64,000 bases of DNA from Ravibacter arvi (GTDB taxonomy: Bacteria > Bacteroidota > Bacteroidia > Cytophagales > Spirosomataceae). The notes under the pieces are model-generated. The model saw only the letters and a list, made by a program, of their open reading frames with translations, was not told the origin of the DNA and searched no databases. The stretch is taken from contig NZ_BAABEY010000026.1 of assembly GCF_039540405.1 (NCBI RefSeq), forward strand, positions 211,610 to 275,609. The letters run 5' to 3'. A program made the position numbers and the translations under genes. Shown here piece after piece: positions 1 through 8,730 of this stretch (position 1 is its first letter; every line of letters begins with the position of its first letter).

Positions 1-958
1 CCTGGAAGAGGAACAGGTTATCCCATACCTGCCCGCCGGAGGTTACCACATCACCGGTCGGATTGCCGAAATCGCTGTATTGCAGCTCCAGGATTGCCTC
101 GTCGCACATCTTACCCGGCTTTTTCCAGAGTTGGTAGTAGTCTTCGAAAAGCGAGAAGCGGTTGCTGTTGATAATCTGGTCGGTTGCTTCCAGTACCGTG
201 TTCCAGTGCGGACTGCCGTTGTCGTTTCCTGCTAGGTCCATTGCAGCTTTGGCTTTCAGGAGTAGCGCGGTGTATTTCGTTACACCGCCCTGGTGAGTGG
301 CCTGGTTCGGTCGGGCGTCTTCAAGATTGGCAATGCAGAAATCCATTTCGCTGATCACATGCTGCCGCACGTCTGCCACTGGCGTCTTGCCGACCGTACC
401 GAGATAGGCCGGGTCAACGCTCTCGACGCCGAGCACCGGAACATTGCCAAATGAGCGCGCAATATAGTAGTGAAGCAGCGCGCGGAAGAAACGGACTTCG
501 GCCTGGTAGCGGGCCAGCAGCTGTTTGTTGGCCTGGTCGCCGTCCCCGATATTGGCGCCAAATTTATCCAGCTCCACCAGGGCGCTGTTACAGGCCAGAA
601 CCGACCCGTAATACCGGCTCCACAGATCGTCGAGCGCCCAGAAACCTTTAATGGCCGCACCGCTCTTGTAGTTGTGGACCAGCTCGTTTACCTCGCTGTA
701 ACCCGTTCGCGGATCAATGTCCACGCTTTGAGAGGTTTTGAGAAAGGTATGCACCCACGATGCGAAGCCGCCTTTAGACACTGACGAATAGACGCCCGAA
801 ACGGGCTGGTACATGCGGTTCAGATCGGTATAATCGATCGACACGGACGGGGTTTGGTTTTCGAGCGGGTTATCCAGGAAATCCGAGCAGCCGGTCAGCA
901 ATACCGATGCCAGCATGGCTACTTTGTAAATCCGGTTCTTATAATTTATATGTTTCAT
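1..958 (-). CDS. SusD/RagB-family outer-membrane lipoprotein, C-terminus beyond the window
   Basis: The minus-strand frame starts at an ATG at 958 and stays open to base 1, giving the first 319 residues of a protein whose end lies outside. The N-terminus is basic, then a short hydrophobic stretch ends in LLTGC, a lipobox, followed by SDFLDNPLE, the typical start of a mature SusD lipoprotein. Later segments such as NKQLLARYQAEVRFFRALLHYYIARSFGNVP (seen across the helical core) fit the TPR-like SusD fold. SusD proteins sit on the cell surface and capture oligosaccharides or other nutrients for the SusC channel. The gene begins 32 bases after the SusC stop, so the two are surely co-transcribed. 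The substrate cannot be inferred from what is visible. Recognition is from family features seen in my own translation. Confidence 0.93.
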   Translation of the reverse strand, partial: MKHINYKNRIYKVAMLASVLLTGCSDFLDNPLENQTPSVSIDYTDLNRMYQPVSGVYSSVSKGGFASWVHTFLKTSQSVDIDPRTGYSEVNELVHNYKSGAAIKGFWALDDLWSRYYGSVLACNSALVELDKFGANIGDGDQANKQLLARYQAEVRFFRALLHYYIARSFGNVPVLGVESVDPAYLGTVGKTPVADVRQHVISEMDFCIANLEDARPNQATHQGGVTKYTALLLKAKAAMDLAGNDNGSPHWNTVLEATDQIINSNRFSLFEDYYQLWKKPGKMCDEAILELQYSDFGNPTGDVVTSGGQVWDNLFLFQ

Positions 959-990
959 TGCAGATCAAATTATCGGTTATACAAATCCTG

Positions 991-3900
991 TTAAAACGAC
1001 GCCCTTACCCCTAAGCTGTAAGTCGACGAGATCGGGTACACGTTGGCGTCGTAGCCGATCCCGGAAATTTCAGGCGTGAAGCCGGAATACTTGGTAAAAA
1101 TCAAAGGTCTGTCGGCCGTAGCGAATACCCGCATCGACACCGGGGCCTCTTTCCCGATTTTGAAATTGTATCCCAGCTGAACGTTCTGTACCCGCAGATA
1201 GGCGCCGCTTTCTACGAAGAAGGAAGCGCCTTGCGGCCTATTCCACGACTTGGACAACGCATACGCCGACGGGTAAGAGTTGGTGGTGCCGGGACCGGTC
1301 CAGAGGCTCTCATAAAAGTCGGCATCCAGGTTCAGCGAAGACTGTCCTTTTACGTAACGCCCGCGGTTGAGGTTCATGATCTTATTGCCGGCAACGCCCT
1401 GGAGCACCACGCTGAAATCAAAATTGGCGTAGGTAAGTGAAGCATTGAAGCCATAGGTGACCGTAGGCAGGTACGAACCCAGGTTGGTCCGGTCGCCATC
1501 GTCGCGGATACCGTTGCCGTTCAGGTCGCGGTATTTGAAAAAGCCGGGCTGTACAGCGCCGGGTACTGCCGCATTGGCGCTGGCCGCCATCGGGTCCGCA
1601 TCTATTTCCTGCTGGGTCTGGTAGATACCTGAAACTTCGTATCCATAGAAATACTGCATGGGCTTTCCTACCTCAATCCGGTTCGGGAATTCGGCGGTCC
1701 ATTCCGGGAATCCGCCGGGGATATTGGGAAGCGCGCCTATGTTGGTTACCCTGTTCCGGAGTGTGGAGAAGTTGCCGCCGACCTGGTAGCCGAGCTTGCC
1801 GGCTTTGCCGTTCCAGGTGAGACCTACGTCAAACCCGCTGTTCGCCATCGACGCCCAGTTGCCGTAAATATTCGGCGCACCGAAAGGGAATGCCCTGTCA
1901 AGCGCCACGTTGGCGGTTTTACGGTCGAAATAGTCAACCGACCCTTTTAACCGGTTATTGAAAAGCTCAAAATCAACCCCGAAGTCCCACTCGGTGACAA
2001 CCTCCCAGGTAATGTTGGCAAAAAAGTTGTTGACCGTATAGCCGGGTATGTACTGTCCGGCGGTATTGCCGGCCGAGCCGAAAATTGCGGACGACGGATT
2101 CCCCAGTGTCACCACAGCATACCCCGAATTGGGCCTTATTCCGTCGTTGCCCAGCTTGCCCCAGCTTCCGCGGAGCTTCAGAAAGTCGACCAGGTGTTGC
2201 CCGGCCATAAAGTCCTCGTAGCTCAGCACCCACCCGAGGCCCACTGAGGGGAAGTAGCCCCATTTGGATTGGTACTTCGAGCTGCCGTCCGCCCGGAAGG
2301 TAGCGGTGAGCAGGTACTTGCCGTCGTAGTCGTAAGTTCCCCTTGTGAAGTAGGACAGACCGCGGTTACGATAGCCGTCTTCATCGTAGTAGGCCTGGTT
2401 AGGCCTACCCTGACGGGTGTACCAGAATTCTTCATCGGCCGGCACGTTGTCGGCTTCCACGCGTGTCAGACGCCACTGTTCCTGTCGCGAAGACTGCCCT
2501 AACAGCACCGACCAGTTATGGGAGCCTTTGTTGTCGCGGTAAGTCAGCAGGTTATCGAGTATGTAATTGGTAGTTCGCTCCTGTCCCGATACCAGGTGCG
2601 ACACCAGCGTGGCAGGTCCGAGCGACCGCTGCGGCACGTAATTTGCGCGCAGCCCCGAGCCGTAAAGCTGGCTGAGCTGGGAACGGAAAGTAAAGCGGTT
2701 TTCCCAGAAACTGGCTTCCGCATACACCGAAGGTAAAACCTGGAACTGCTTCAGACGGTTGAAGTTGTAGTAAGCGTCAGCCACCGCGTTGGGATCATTC
2801 CGGCCGATAAGGCCGCTGTTCGAAAACCGGACCGGGAAGGCATTGACGTTCTCCTCATCGTAAACCGGGACCAGCGGTGAGGCCGTATAAGCGGTCAGGA
2901 ATGCGTTATTATTGGGAAAGTGCGTGGTTGAATTGTTGAGGATGGAAGTAAAGCCGAGCTTCAGCCATTTATAAGGGTTGGCTTCCATCTGGAGCCGGAC
3001 GTTATAGCGCTGAAAATCGTTTTTGGCGTCCATTGTCCCGTTCTGGTAGGTATGGTTGAAGCCGACGGTATAGGTGACTTTGTCGCTTCCGCCCTGGAGG
3101 TCGATTCCCTGGTTGGTGATCAGGGCCTGTTTGCGCAGGAGGGCGTTGTACCAGTCGGTGCTGGTGGAAGGCCGCAGGCCGCTGCCGCCATACCGGTTAA
3201 CCGATTCTCTTACCGAACCCGAATCGGCCGGCGTACGCCATTCGAGGGCATATGCGGCAAATTGCTCGCCATTCGCCATTCTCGGTACGTTTACCGGCTT
3301 CTGCAGCCCGACAAACCCGTTGTAGGTCACACGGGTCTTCATGTTTTTCGTGCCTTTCTTGGTGGTGATGATCACCACACCGTTGGCTGCACGGACCCCG
3401 TAGATGGCGGCTCCGGAAGCATCCTTCAGGATCGACATATCTGCGATATCGTTGGGATTGAGAAAATCGATATTGTCGACAAACATCCCGTCCACCACGT
3501 AAAGCGGGTTGGAGTTATTAAACGACCCGATCCCACGAATCCTTACGCTGGGGGAAGCGCCCGGCGAACCACCGGCCACAACCTGCACGCCGGGAATTGT
3601 CCCCTGCAAGGCTTCCATTGGAGTGGAGGTAGTCCGCTTCAGCATTTCGTCGGTATTAATGGTCGAAACCGGTGCGGTCAGGTCGCCTTTCTTCTGAGTT
3701 CCATAGCCGATGATAACTACATCCGACAGTTGCGTGGCTTCTGCGACCAGTACCACGTCGAGCTGCGTGCGATTGCCGACTGCTATTTCCTGTGTAGCAA
3801 ACCCGATCGAAGAAAATACCAGAACGGCCTCGCTGCCGGGCACTCTTATACTGAACACACCGTCCGCATCAGTCGACGTACCGTTGGAGGTTCCCTTCAC

Positions 3901-4044
3901 AAGCACCGTAGTGCCCGGGACCGATTCCCCGCTTTCGTCCTTAACTGTTCCATTCAAAACAAATCCCTGGGAAAAGACTGTACTCCCCGCGACTGTCGTC
4001 AAAAAGAACAATACCATCAGTGTTTTGAAATAGTTTTGTTTCAT
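991..4044 (-). CDS. SusC/RagA-family TonB-dependent outer-membrane transporter
   Basis: A 1017-residue protein with a signal peptide ending near VAGSTVFSQG. It carries a carboxypeptidase-regulatory-like domain (about residues 28-110, GTVKDESGESVPGTTVLVKG), a TonB plug (about 115-235, with VRIRGIGSFNNSNPLYVVDG and the SusC signature DASGAAIYGVRAANGVVIIT) and a long beta-barrel ending in aromatic LGVRASF. Length and order match the SusC family. It would import a ligand captured by the downstream SusD, energised by TonB/ExbBD. The start ATG at 4044 gives a normal signal peptide. No glycoside hydrolase, sulfatase or peptidase is seen next to it inside the window, so the substrate is unknown. A large two-component-like regulator is divergently transcribed 137 bases away. 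Confidence 0.96.
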   Translation of the reverse strand: MKQNYFKTLMVLFFLTTVAGSTVFSQGFVLNGTVKDESGESVPGTTVLVKGTSNGTSTDADGVFSIRVPGSEAVLVFSSIGFATQEIAVGNRTQLDVVLVAEATQLSDVVIIGYGTQKKGDLTAPVSTINTDEMLKRTTSTPMEALQGTIPGVQVVAGGSPGASPSVRIRGIGSFNNSNPLYVVDGMFVDNIDFLNPNDIADMSILKDASGAAIYGVRAANGVVIITTKKGTKNMKTRVTYNGFVGLQKPVNVPRMANGEQFAAYALEWRTPADSGSVRESVNRYGGSGLRPSTSTDWYNALLRKQALITNQGIDLQGGSDKVTYTVGFNHTYQNGTMDAKNDFQRYNVRLQMEANPYKWLKLGFTSILNNSTTHFPNNNAFLTAYTASPLVPVYDEENVNAFPVRFSNSGLIGRNDPNAVADAYYNFNRLKQFQVLPSVYAEASFWENRFTFRSQLSQLYGSGLRANYVPQRSLGPATLVSHLVSGQERTTNYILDNLLTYRDNKGSHNWSVLLGQSSRQEQWRLTRVEADNVPADEEFWYTRQGRPNQAYYDEDGYRNRGLSYFTRGTYDYDGKYLLTATFRADGSSKYQSKWGYFPSVGLGWVLSYEDFMAGQHLVDFLKLRGSWGKLGNDGIRPNSGYAVVTLGNPSSAIFGSAGNTAGQYIPGYTVNNFFANITWEVVTEWDFGVDFELFNNRLKGSVDYFDRKTANVALDRAFPFGAPNIYGNWASMANSGFDVGLTWNGKAGKLGYQVGGNFSTLRNRVTNIGALPNIPGGFPEWTAEFPNRIEVGKPMQYFYGYEVSGIYQTQQEIDADPMAASANAAVPGAVQPGFFKYRDLNGNGIRDDGDRTNLGSYLPTVTYGFNASLTYANFDFSVVLQGVAGNKIMNLNRGRYVKGQSSLNLDADFYESLWTGPGTTNSYPSAYALSKSWNRPQGASFFVESGAYLRVQNVQLGYNFKIGKEAPVSMRVFATADRPLIFTKYSGFTPEISGIGYDANVYPISSTYSLGVRASF

Positions 4045-4097
4045 GTGTATATGGCATTTTAGGATAAGTTATAATTTGAATTAATAAAATGCTATTG

Positions 4098-4105
4098 CAA
4101 ATGTA
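4098..4105 (-). promoter_or_regulatory. Possible -7 element for the SusCD operon
   Basis: On the minus strand this reads TACATTTG, a full match to the Bacteroidota -7 consensus TAnnTTTG, 53 bases upstream of the SusC start. I see no convincing TTTG at the expected -33 position, so the promoter may need an activator; the divergent regulator is the obvious candidate (inference). Confidence 0.4.
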
Positions 4106-4181
4106 CCGGAGGTTGTAGTAATTTGGTGATGGGGCTACCACATATACACTACATCAACAATTGTAATATTGCCATTTCGTT

Positions 4182-7142
4182 ATGTTTTCGCTACATCAAA
4201 ACCACATCAAGCGTCCGCCCGCTTTCTGTTCGGCACCGGTTTTCTGCCTTTTGCTCCTTGGTGCGGCGCTGTGGATCACTACACCTGCTAACGCCGGAAA
4301 CCCGGTCAGCCAACCTTTAATTTATACCAAGGCCGACTTTCATGGCGGCAGTCATACCTGGGACATCAAGCAGGACAGCCGGGGCGTGATGTACTTCGCC
4401 AATTCATCAGGCCTGCTTACCTTTAACGGCAACTTCTGGAGGAGCTACAGCCTTCCGAACGGAACCCTGCTCCGGTCCATCCATATTGATGCAAATGATC
4501 GGGTATATGCCGGCGGGCAGGGTGAAGTGGGATATTTCGAGCCGGATTCCAGCGGGGTACTCCGCTTCACTTCCCTGAAGGGTAAAATTCCCAGGCGCTA
4601 TGCCCATTTCGCCGACGTCTGGAATATTGCAGGCAAGGGAGAATCGGTTTTTTTCAGGACAGAGCGCTATATTTTCCAACTCACCGATCAGGCGATAGAG
4701 GTACACCTTCCCGCCAATGGGTGGCAGTTCCTGGGCGAAGCCGGGGGGCGAGTATTTGCGCAGGATAAAAGTAACGGCCTGCTGGAGTTCCTGGCAGGGC
4801 GTTGGCAGCCGGTTACCAACAGCCAGATGCTGCTTGGGTCCTACATAGTATCGGACCTTGTTCCTTTGAAAAACAGGGGGCTCCTGGTCACCACACTTGA
4901 CAATCAGTATTTCCCGATCCGGGACCGTACCATGCAGCCGCCCGCCCAAAAGCATCGTGAGCCGCTTTATACTCCTTCCTTTTCGAAACTCAATGATTCG
5001 TTGATCGTAGCGGCAACGTCAACCAGGGGCTGCGTGATCCTGGATAAGCAATTGCATATCATACAGCAGATTGCATCCGGAGACGGACTGCAGGGGAATA
5101 ACGCAAGCAGCGTGTTCGTCGACAGGAACGCCGACATATGGGTGGGTATCGATAACGGCATTTGCTTCATCAGTTATAATTCGCCGGTCAAGTACCTGCG
5201 GCCCAACAAGGTCAACGACGTAGAAGGCTTTTCCAGCCTGGTTTTCAACAATTCGCTGTACATCTCTACTTCCAACGGCCTGTATATGGCCCCGGTAACG
5301 GCACAGGCGTCGGGTTTGCTGAATATCGCAGAGGATTTCACGCTCGTAAAGAACAGCGACAACGGCGAAGCCAGGAAAATCGAGGAAATCAACCAGCAGC
5401 TCATGCTGGCCCACAACAATGGTATCTACCAGGTAAAAGGAAGGGAGGCGGTGCCTGTTTCACTGGGTACCGGTACCTGGACATTGCTCCCCACCACTTC
5501 GGGTTTCCTGGCGCCGTCCATTTTGGCCGGGACCTACAACGGCCTGGAACTGCTGCGTTATAGCGGCGGAAGTTTCAGGAGCGAAGGAAAGATGAGCGGC
5601 CTGCCGGACTCTTACCGTTTCCTGCAGCGTGACAACCAGCAGAATATCTGGGCGTCTCATCCGTACCGTGGCATTTACAGAATGACATTGGCGGCAGACA
5701 ACAAAAGCTATTCGTCCAGGCTGTATACCAGTAAGGACGGGCTCCCGGCTGACATCAACAACTACGTCTTCAGGATCCGGAACCGTATCGTGTTTGCCAC
5801 GGTCAGGGGGATATACGAATTCAATCCCGGCCAGGACCGGTTTTCAAGATCCGCTTATTTTGATCGTTTGTTCGGGCAGGCCGAAATCAGGTACATGGCC
5901 GAGGACCCGGAGGGCAATATCTGGTTTACCAACCGGGATAAAATCGGGGTAGTCGATTTTTCAAAACCGGGCGACGGCCGGGATTTCAGCATCACGTACT
6001 TCCCCGAGCTGACCGATACTTTTTTGAGGGGACTGGAAAACATCTATCCTTACAACCGGCGAAACGTATTCATAGGGTCGGAGCGGGGCGTCATCCACCT
6101 GGACTATGCGCGTTACATCAGGAAACCGGTTGATCTGGCGGTGCTTTTGACCGAAGTCAGGGCCATTAGCCGGCAGGACACCGTACTATTTGGCGGTCAC
6201 CTCTTAAAAAACGCAGGAAACGGCTCCCACGAAGCCACTGTGGTATCGTCGGGCTACAAGGCCTTTCATTTTGAGTTCAGCGCACCGGTTTATGGTATGC
6301 AGGGCAACCTCGAATACAGCTACCAGTTGGTGGGCTATGATCCCGGCTGGTCTTCGTGGAGCGCGCGCCCCGAAAAAGATTATACCAACCTGTCGGACGG
6401 CGACTATGTGTTCAAAGTAAAAGCGAGAGACAACCTTGGAAACGAGTCGCCCGCAGTCACCTATGAAATCCGGATCCTGCCCCCCTGGTACAAAACGATC
6501 TGGGCCATGGCAGTGTATGTTTTGTTCGCCCTGGCGGTGGGCTACCTTTTTGTCAGGTGGCAGCAATACAAAGACCGTCGCCGCCAGCTAAGATTTGACG
6601 AGGAGCAGAAGCGGATGCAATACATTTATGAGCTTGAACTGGAAAAGAGCGAAAAAGAAATCATCAAGCTGCAGAACGAAAAGCTGGAAAACGAAGTGCT
6701 GCTGAAAAAGAAAGAGCTTGCCAATACCAGTCTGCACCTGGCGGGCAACGTGAGCACCCTCGAAAAAATAAAGTATGAGCTGAACAAATTCACGACCGAC
6801 GCAGACCACCAGGAGAACCTCCGAAGGATTACCGCCCTGCTGCGGTCGGCCGAAAAAAACAACGAAGGTTGGGAGCAGTTCGAAGCACATTTCGACGAGC
6901 TGAACAACGGCTTTCTGAACTACCTGCGCGAGGTTTGCCCGGCTCTGTCGAGAGCGGAATTACGCATTTGCGCCTACCTGCGCCTTAACTTGTCGTCGAA
7001 AGAAATTGCCCAGCAGCTTAATATTACGGTGCGCGGAGTGGAAATACACCGTTACCGCATCCGGAAAAAGCTGGGCCTGGATACGTCGGTTTCGCTTGCG
7101 GAATACCTCGTGACGCTGAAGCCGGGAGTGTCCGGTGAGTGA
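4182..7142 (+). CDS. Beta-propeller (Reg_prop/Y_Y_Y) membrane regulator with a LuxR-type DNA-binding domain
   Basis: A 986-residue protein. Residues 1-38 form a signal peptide ending in ANA. A two-bladed-propeller-type periplasmic region of Reg_prop repeats runs to about residue 690 (for example NIWVGIDNGICFISY, NIWFTNRDKIGVVDF), followed by a Y_Y_Y immunoglobulin-like domain (about 692-764), one membrane helix (about 770-792), a charged coiled coil (about 800-870) and a C-terminal LuxR/GerE helix-turn-helix (about 921-979, LSSKEIAQQLNITVRGVEIHRYRIRKK in parts). There is no histidine kinase or receiver domain, so sensing and DNA binding are on one polypeptide that spans the membrane. It is divergent from the SusCD operon and is therefore its likely regulator (inference from position). 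Such one-component membrane regulators are known in Bacteroidota but are less studied than the hybrid kinases. Confidence 0.9.
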   Translation: MFSLHQNHIKRPPAFCSAPVFCLLLLGAALWITTPANAGNPVSQPLIYTKADFHGGSHTWDIKQDSRGVMYFANSSGLLTFNGNFWRSYSLPNGTLLRSIHIDANDRVYAGGQGEVGYFEPDSSGVLRFTSLKGKIPRRYAHFADVWNIAGKGESVFFRTERYIFQLTDQAIEVHLPANGWQFLGEAGGRVFAQDKSNGLLEFLAGRWQPVTNSQMLLGSYIVSDLVPLKNRGLLVTTLDNQYFPIRDRTMQPPAQKHREPLYTPSFSKLNDSLIVAATSTRGCVILDKQLHIIQQIASGDGLQGNNASSVFVDRNADIWVGIDNGICFISYNSPVKYLRPNKVNDVEGFSSLVFNNSLYISTSNGLYMAPVTAQASGLLNIAEDFTLVKNSDNGEARKIEEINQQLMLAHNNGIYQVKGREAVPVSLGTGTWTLLPTTSGFLAPSILAGTYNGLELLRYSGGSFRSEGKMSGLPDSYRFLQRDNQQNIWASHPYRGIYRMTLAADNKSYSSRLYTSKDGLPADINNYVFRIRNRIVFATVRGIYEFNPGQDRFSRSAYFDRLFGQAEIRYMAEDPEGNIWFTNRDKIGVVDFSKPGDGRDFSITYFPELTDTFLRGLENIYPYNRRNVFIGSERGVIHLDYARYIRKPVDLAVLLTEVRAISRQDTVLFGGHLLKNAGNGSHEATVVSSGYKAFHFEFSAPVYGMQGNLEYSYQLVGYDPGWSSWSARPEKDYTNLSDGDYVFKVKARDNLGNESPAVTYEIRILPPWYKTIWAMAVYVLFALAVGYLFVRWQQYKDRRRQLRFDEEQKRMQYIYELELEKSEKEIIKLQNEKLENEVLLKKKELANTSLHLAGNVSTLEKIKYELNKFTTDADHQENLRRITALLRSAEKNNEGWEQFEAHFDELNNGFLNYLREVCPALSRAELRICAYLRLNLSSKEIAQQLNITVRGVEIHRYRIRKKLGLDTSVSLAEYLVTLKPGVSGE

Positions 7143-7182
7143 GCTTACGGTCCGATGCTGCGGTCGACGCCAGGTCATTATC

Positions 7183-7236
7183 AAATTGAGGTAAGTCCTC
7201 CTCACGCCTTTCTTCCGAAAAGCCCTACCTTTGCCA
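7183..7236 (+). repeat. Shared leader box, copy 1 (upstream of the deleted Rpn gene)
   Basis: Begins AAATTGAGGTAA and ends in TACCTTTG at 7226-7233, a full TAnnTTTG -7 match. The same element recurs at 7614, 8652, 9536 and 11131. It lies about 22 bases before the start codon of the following gene. Confidence 0.7.
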
Positions 7237-7257
7237 CGTACATGCTATACCTACCTT

Positions 7258-7554
7258 ATGACCACTATTGCTTCCATACACGATAAATTCCTGCGGGCCA
7301 TATTGGCAGACAAACAAATAGCCATCGACTATTTCAGAGCTTGTCTACCTAAAAATGTCGCGGACTTGCTCGATTTTTCACCCCCCACCCAACTCCCGGA
7401 CACTTACATTTCCAAAGCGCTACGAAAGACCGCCAGTGATATCGTATATTCCTGCGGTTCGAAGCGTAGTAAGCGGGACTTGAAGATCTCACTGGTCCAG
7501 GAAGTCACTCCCGCCTACGTAGCCCGGATACGCGAGGAGTTGGGCGAAAAATAG
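7258..7554 (+). pseudogene. Rpn-type PD-(D/E)XK nuclease/transposase gene with internal deletion
   Basis: The start at 7258 is fixed by alignment to the intact neighbour starting at 7690, whose first 40 codons it repeats almost exactly. After about 80 codons the frame jumps directly to the last 18 codons of the family (from QEVTPAYVARIREELGEK), leaving 98 residues instead of 300. About 200 codons are missing but the frame is kept. The active-site aspartate of SDIVY remains, whereas the LEHK glutamate and lysine are lost, so the product cannot be an active nuclease. The deletion has a short shared sequence (TCCAGGAAG) at its right edge. Leader box and 3' hairpin are both retained, so it may still be transcribed and translated. 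Confidence 0.8.
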
Positions 7555-7596
7555 CCACGAATTCCGCGAATAAGCATTAATTAGTGCATTCGTGGC
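7554..7596 (+). repeat. 3' hairpin after Rpn copy 1
   Basis: Perfect 9-base arms GCCACGAAT and ATTCGTGGC enclose a 25-base loop and begin inside the stop codon region. The same hairpin follows the intact copy at 8592-8634. There is no T-run after it, so it is a repeat or RNA structure rather than a classical terminator. Confidence 0.65.
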
Positions 7597-7613
7597 CTAC
7601 CCAAATTTATTAC

Positions 7614-7670
7614 AAAATTGAGGTAAATTCCCTCACGCCCTTCTCCCCGGAAAGCCGTATCTTCACCCTA
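7614..7670 (+). repeat. Shared leader box, copy 2 (upstream of the intact Rpn gene)
   Basis: Begins AAAATTGAGGTAAATTCCCT and ends GCCGTATCTTCACCCTA, 20 bases before the ATG at 7690. TATCTTCA is a weaker -7-like element in the same place as TACCTTTG in copy 1. Confidence 0.7.
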
Positions 7671-7689
7671 TACATGCTATACATAGATC

Positions 7690-8592
7690 ATGACGACCAT
7701 TGCATCCATACACGATAAATTCCTGCGGGCCATATTGGCAGACAAACAAATAGCCATCGACTATTTCAGAGCTTGTCTACCTAAAAATGTCGCGGACTTG
7801 CTCGATTTTTCGACCCTCACCCAACTCCCGGACACTTACATTTCCAAAGCGCTACGAAAGACGGTGAGCGACATCGTATATTTCTGCCGTGCGAAAGTGG
7901 GCAGGCAGGAGTTAAAAATCTCACTCTTACTTGAGCACAAGAGTAAGTCTGAAAAATTCATGCCTGCGCAGCTAGGGAGTTATATCTATTCCGGTTATCT
8001 TAAACAAATCGCCCAGGATAAGACAGTATCGCCGATTATTCCGGTCTTGTTATATCATGGGAAGGAGCGATGGTTCTATCGCACACTGGCTACCCTTTTC
8101 AAAGACCTCAGTGAAGATCTTCGGCCCTTTATCCCGAACTACGATTACATCTACCATGACCTGGGCGAGATACCCGACGAGCAGATCAGAGCATTGGAGA
8201 ATAAATTTCTACAAGCTTCTCTGCTGGCACTGAAATACAGCCAGTTAAAAAAGAGACTCCGGAGTTTAATCCCGGCAATACTTTCGCTGGCTATGGAGAC
8301 ACAACAGAACTTGCGAACCAGTCTCTTTGTTTATACCTTTGGAGTAAGCGGTCTGAAGGAAGATGGAATTAACGGAATTCTGGAAGATGTACCTGCAAAC
8401 ATAAAACATACTGTGATGAACACGTTGGATATTTTCGTTGAAAAAGGAAAGAAGATTGGTCTTCAAGAAAAAACCGAAAAGGCCATCCGCAATATGATAC
8501 TCGAAGACCTGCCCGTAGCGTTAATCTGTAGGATCCAGGAAGTCACTCCCGCCTACGTAGCCCGGATACGCGAGGAGTTGGGCGAAAAATAG
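7690..8592 (+). CDS. Rpn family recombination-promoting nuclease / putative transposase (PD-(D/E)XK), intact copy
   Basis: A 300-residue protein of the transposase_31/Rpn family. The N-terminal PD-(D/E)XK core shows D61 (in SDIVY), then E82 and K84 (in LLEHK), the expected catalytic triad, followed by the family segment HLKQIAQDK-like and PIIPVLLYHGKERW (about residues 115-130). The C-terminal part is variable and helical. E. coli RpnA is a DNA endonuclease that promotes RecA-independent recombination, and the family is abundant in Bacteroidota; members are also reported in phage defence. This is the only full-length copy of three in tandem (7258, 7690, 8731). The leader box lies upstream and the GCCACGAAT hairpin overlaps the stop. 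The first 40 codons are nearly identical to those of the upstream copy, which implies a recent duplication or gene conversion. Confidence 0.88.
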   Translation: MTTIASIHDKFLRAILADKQIAIDYFRACLPKNVADLLDFSTLTQLPDTYISKALRKTVSDIVYFCRAKVGRQELKISLLLEHKSKSEKFMPAQLGSYIYSGYLKQIAQDKTVSPIIPVLLYHGKERWFYRTLATLFKDLSEDLRPFIPNYDYIYHDLGEIPDEQIRALENKFLQASLLALKYSQLKKRLRSLIPAILSLAMETQQNLRTSLFVYTFGVSGLKEDGINGILEDVPANIKHTVMNTLDIFVEKGKKIGLQEKTEKAIRNMILEDLPVALICRIQEVTPAYVARIREELGEK

Positions 8593-8634
8593 CCACGAAT
8601 TCCGCGAATAAGCATTCATTAGTGCATTCGTGGC
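8592..8634 (+). repeat. 3' hairpin after Rpn copy 2
   Basis: Same GCCACGAAT/ATTCGTGGC stem as at 7554-7596, differing by one base in the loop. It is followed directly by leader-box copy 3, so hairpin plus leader box form the junction of the tandem unit. Confidence 0.65.
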
Positions 8635-8651
8635 CCACCCAAATTTATTAC

Positions 8652-8698
8652 AAAATTGAGGTAAATTCCCTCACGCCCTTCTCCCCGGAAAGCCGTAT
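8652..8698 (+). repeat. Shared leader box, copy 3 (truncated)
   Basis: Identical to copy 2 up to GCCGTAT, where the sequence changes abruptly. The -7-like end, the start codon and the first 39 or so codons of the following Rpn copy are gone. Confidence 0.65.
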
Positions 8699-8730
8699 GC
8701 TGCCTGCCGCGGCATATCCCCACTCTTATC

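Noticed and set aside
3052..4062. A 336-codon open frame on the plus strand opposite the SusC gene
   Set aside because: It is wholly antisense to a well-supported transporter gene, has no domain or signal peptide, and mirrors the codon pattern of the real gene.
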